Source: Candidatus Hydrogenedentota bacterium (GTDB lineage Bacteria; Hydrogenedentota; Hydrogenedentia; Hydrogenedentales; SLHB01). Taken from it: a stretch of DNA of 7,068 nucleotides. The DNA is taken from assembly GCA_026387845.1 (NCBI GenBank), contig JAPLKX010000205.1, forward strand, positions 1 through 7,068, written 5' to 3'. This document shows positions 6,296 through 7,068 of the stretch, in pieces. Both the position numbers and the translations under genes were made by a program. The notes below the pieces were generated by a model. That model did no database searches. It was not told the origin of the DNA and saw nothing but the letters and a program-made list of their open reading frames with translations. Each line of letters starts with the position of its first letter. Positions within the stretch are counted from its first letter, which is position 1.

Positions 6296-6742
6296 ATGAA
6301 CCTGGAATTGGTCGAGCAGCGGTGCCTGAAATACCTCGAGCAGACGGCGAGCCCGTTGGCGCCGCTGCGGACGTTGTTGGCCCACTTGTGGAAGGACGAA
6401 CAGCTCGCGGACGTGTCTGAGCAGGACCTGCTGTCGTTCCTGCGCAAGCACGAGCAAGTCCATGTTATTGAAGCCGACGAAAGTACGGACCCGGAGCAGG
6501 CCGAGGCTATGGCCGAAGCCGGTTTCTCGCAAGGACCGTACATCATACTGCGGACGCGCGTCCCCACAAAGTCCGAGATGGCCTCGCTCATCCAGGACCA
6601 ACTCGAAAAAATGACCGCGACGCTCGAAGGGGCGCTGAATGAGGCCATCAACTCCGGTGACGCCGAGAACCAGCGCAGAGTTCAGGAGTTGCTCGAAAAA
6701 TCGCAGGAATTTCGCGAGAAGCTGGGCAAGGCATTCGAATAG
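6296..6742 (+). CDS. Small hypothetical protein: helical N-terminus, C-terminal coiled coil
   Basis: I do not recognise this 148-residue protein. Residues 1-59 (LVEQRCLKYLEQTASPLAPLRTLLAHLW, then SEQDLLSFLRKHEQVHVIE) have the helix-helix-helix-strand pattern of a winged-helix domain, though no family is clear. An acidic linker (DESTDPEQAEAMAE) leads to a short strand pair PYIILRTRVP (81-90). Residues 91-148 are a charged amphipathic helix likely to form a coiled coil. There is no signal peptide or membrane segment, so it is cytoplasmic, unlike the exported enzyme upstream. The ATG has GGAGA 6 bases upstream. The 30-bp gap to the GH51 gene, with no terminator in it, suggests one transcript. 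A DNA-binding or regulatory role is possible but unsupported by any recognised motif. Confidence 0.8.
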   Translation: MNLELVEQRCLKYLEQTASPLAPLRTLLAHLWKDEQLADVSEQDLLSFLRKHEQVHVIEADESTDPEQAEAMAEAGFSQGPYIILRTRVPTKSEMASLIQDQLEKMTATLEGALNEAINSGDAENQRRVQELLEKSQEFREKLGKAFE

Positions 6743-6745
6743 AAG

Positions 6746-6784
6746 CTATAGACGGATCGGACCGATCGGACGGATCCGACCGAT
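6746..6784. repeat. 9-bp imperfect tandem repeat between convergent genes
   Basis: Units GATCGGACC (6755-6763), GATCGGACG (6764-6772) and GATCCGACC (6773-6781) are followed by a partial GAT (6782-6784). A degenerate unit TATAGACG (8 bases, 6747-6754) precedes them. The array almost fills the 44-bp gap between the convergent 148-residue gene and lysS. It contains the internal palindromes GATCGG-A-CCGATC (6755-6767) and CGGATCCG (6771-6778), so a transcript from either strand can fold, but no T-run makes it a clear terminator. Confidence 0.75.
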
Positions 6785-6786
6785 GT

Positions 6787-7068
6787 TTATAGCGTGCGAA
6801 GCTGCGGGAAGAAGATGACTTCGCGGATCGAAGGGGAGTCGGTGAGGAGCATGGCGAGCCGGTCGATTCCGGCGCCGAGCCCGGCGGTGGGGGGCATGCC
6901 GGTTTCGAGTGCGGTGATGAAATCTTCGTCGAGCCGCTGGGCCTCGTCGTCGCCCAATTCGCGCAGGCGCAACTGCGCCATGAACCGCTCGCGCTGGTCG
7001 ACGGGGTCGTTCAACTCGCTGAAAGCGTTGCACATCTCGATCCCGCCGATGAAGATCTGGAACCGCTC
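6787..7068 (-). CDS. lysS: Lysyl-tRNA synthetase, class II (C-terminal part)
   Basis: The last 93 residues of LysRS, which attaches lysine to tRNA-Lys in the cytoplasm. The gene enters from the right edge and its start is outside the window. Visible hallmarks are RFQIFIGGIEMCNAFSELNDPVDQRERF, then GDDEAQRLDEDFITALETGMPPTAGLG, and class II motif 3 GLGAGIDRLAMLLTDSPSIREVIFFP with its invariant Arg. The frame is open from 7068 to TAA at 6789-6787, and the protein ends PQLRTL shortly after motif 3, as normal for the family. The internal Met at 7035 is not a start, because family sequence continues upstream of it. It converges on the 148-residue gene with 44 bp between the stops. Confidence 0.96.
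   Translation of the reverse strand, partial: ERFQIFIGGIEMCNAFSELNDPVDQRERFMAQLRLRELGDDEAQRLDEDFITALETGMPPTAGLGAGIDRLAMLLTDSPSIREVIFFPQLRTL

Noticed and set aside
5900..6601. Minus-strand open frame spanning the end of the GH51 gene and most of the 148-residue gene
   Set aside because: It runs antisense across two well-supported genes, each with its own ribosome-binding site, and its translation shows no domain.
6755..6784. Bidirectional intrinsic terminator between the convergent genes
   Set aside because: The repeat units can pair into short hairpins, but neither strand shows a T-run after the stem, only GTTTAT on the plus side.
1..7068. CRISPR array, insertion sequence, prophage or tRNA-linked integration site
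   Set aside because: No regularly spaced repeats of CRISPR length, no transposase or integrase, and no duplicate of the tRNA 3' end were seen; the tRNA is followed directly by its own terminator.

Overview
The window is a GC-rich bacterial segment. It holds two secreted or periplasmic glycoside-hydrolase-type proteins, a housekeeping tRNA, the end of lysS, two genes I do not recognise, and several short repeats between genes. Signal peptides, AGGAGG/GGGAGG ribosome-binding sites, sigma-70-like promoters and class II LysRS all indicate a bacterium. Gene style and repeat content resemble polysaccharide-degrading lineages such as Planctomycetota, Hydrogenedentota or Lentisphaerota, but this placement is inference only: no marker in the window fixes the phylum.

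Layout from left to right: (1) a perfect 17-bp palindrome at 1-43; (2) a minus-strand secreted beta-helix protein of the GH141-like type (129-2129), with its own promoter and ribosome-binding site; (3) a minus-strand elongator tRNA-Met(CAT) (2261-2336), complete with a consensus-like promoter and an intrinsic terminator; (4) a 234-bp divergent gap (2337-2570) holding a degenerate 9-bp tandem repeat and a nested palindrome that shares its core with the one at 1-43; (5) a plus-strand unknown protein of about 543 residues (2571-4202); (6) a 152-bp gap with three TCTGGAG repeats and a perfect TATAAT box; (7) a secreted GH51 alpha-L-arabinofuranosidase (4355-6265); (8) a 148-residue unknown protein 30 bp downstream, probably in the same transcript (6296-6742); (9) a 9-bp imperfect tandem repeat between convergent genes; (10) the C-terminal 93 residues of lysyl-tRNA synthetase on the minus strand, running off the right edge.

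The two carbohydrate enzymes fit a plant- or algal-polysaccharide diet: GH51 removes arabinofuranosyl side chains, and beta-helix relatives of GH141 act on xylan or fucosylated pectic glycans. They lie on opposite strands with unrelated genes between them, so this is not a compact polysaccharide utilisation locus. No transporter, SusC/SusD pair, sensor or sulfatase is visible. I see no CRISPR, transposase, toxin-antitoxin, phage or defence genes. The most unusual content is the two families of short intergenic repeats and the two unrecognised proteins; I do not see convincing evidence of a new multi-gene system.
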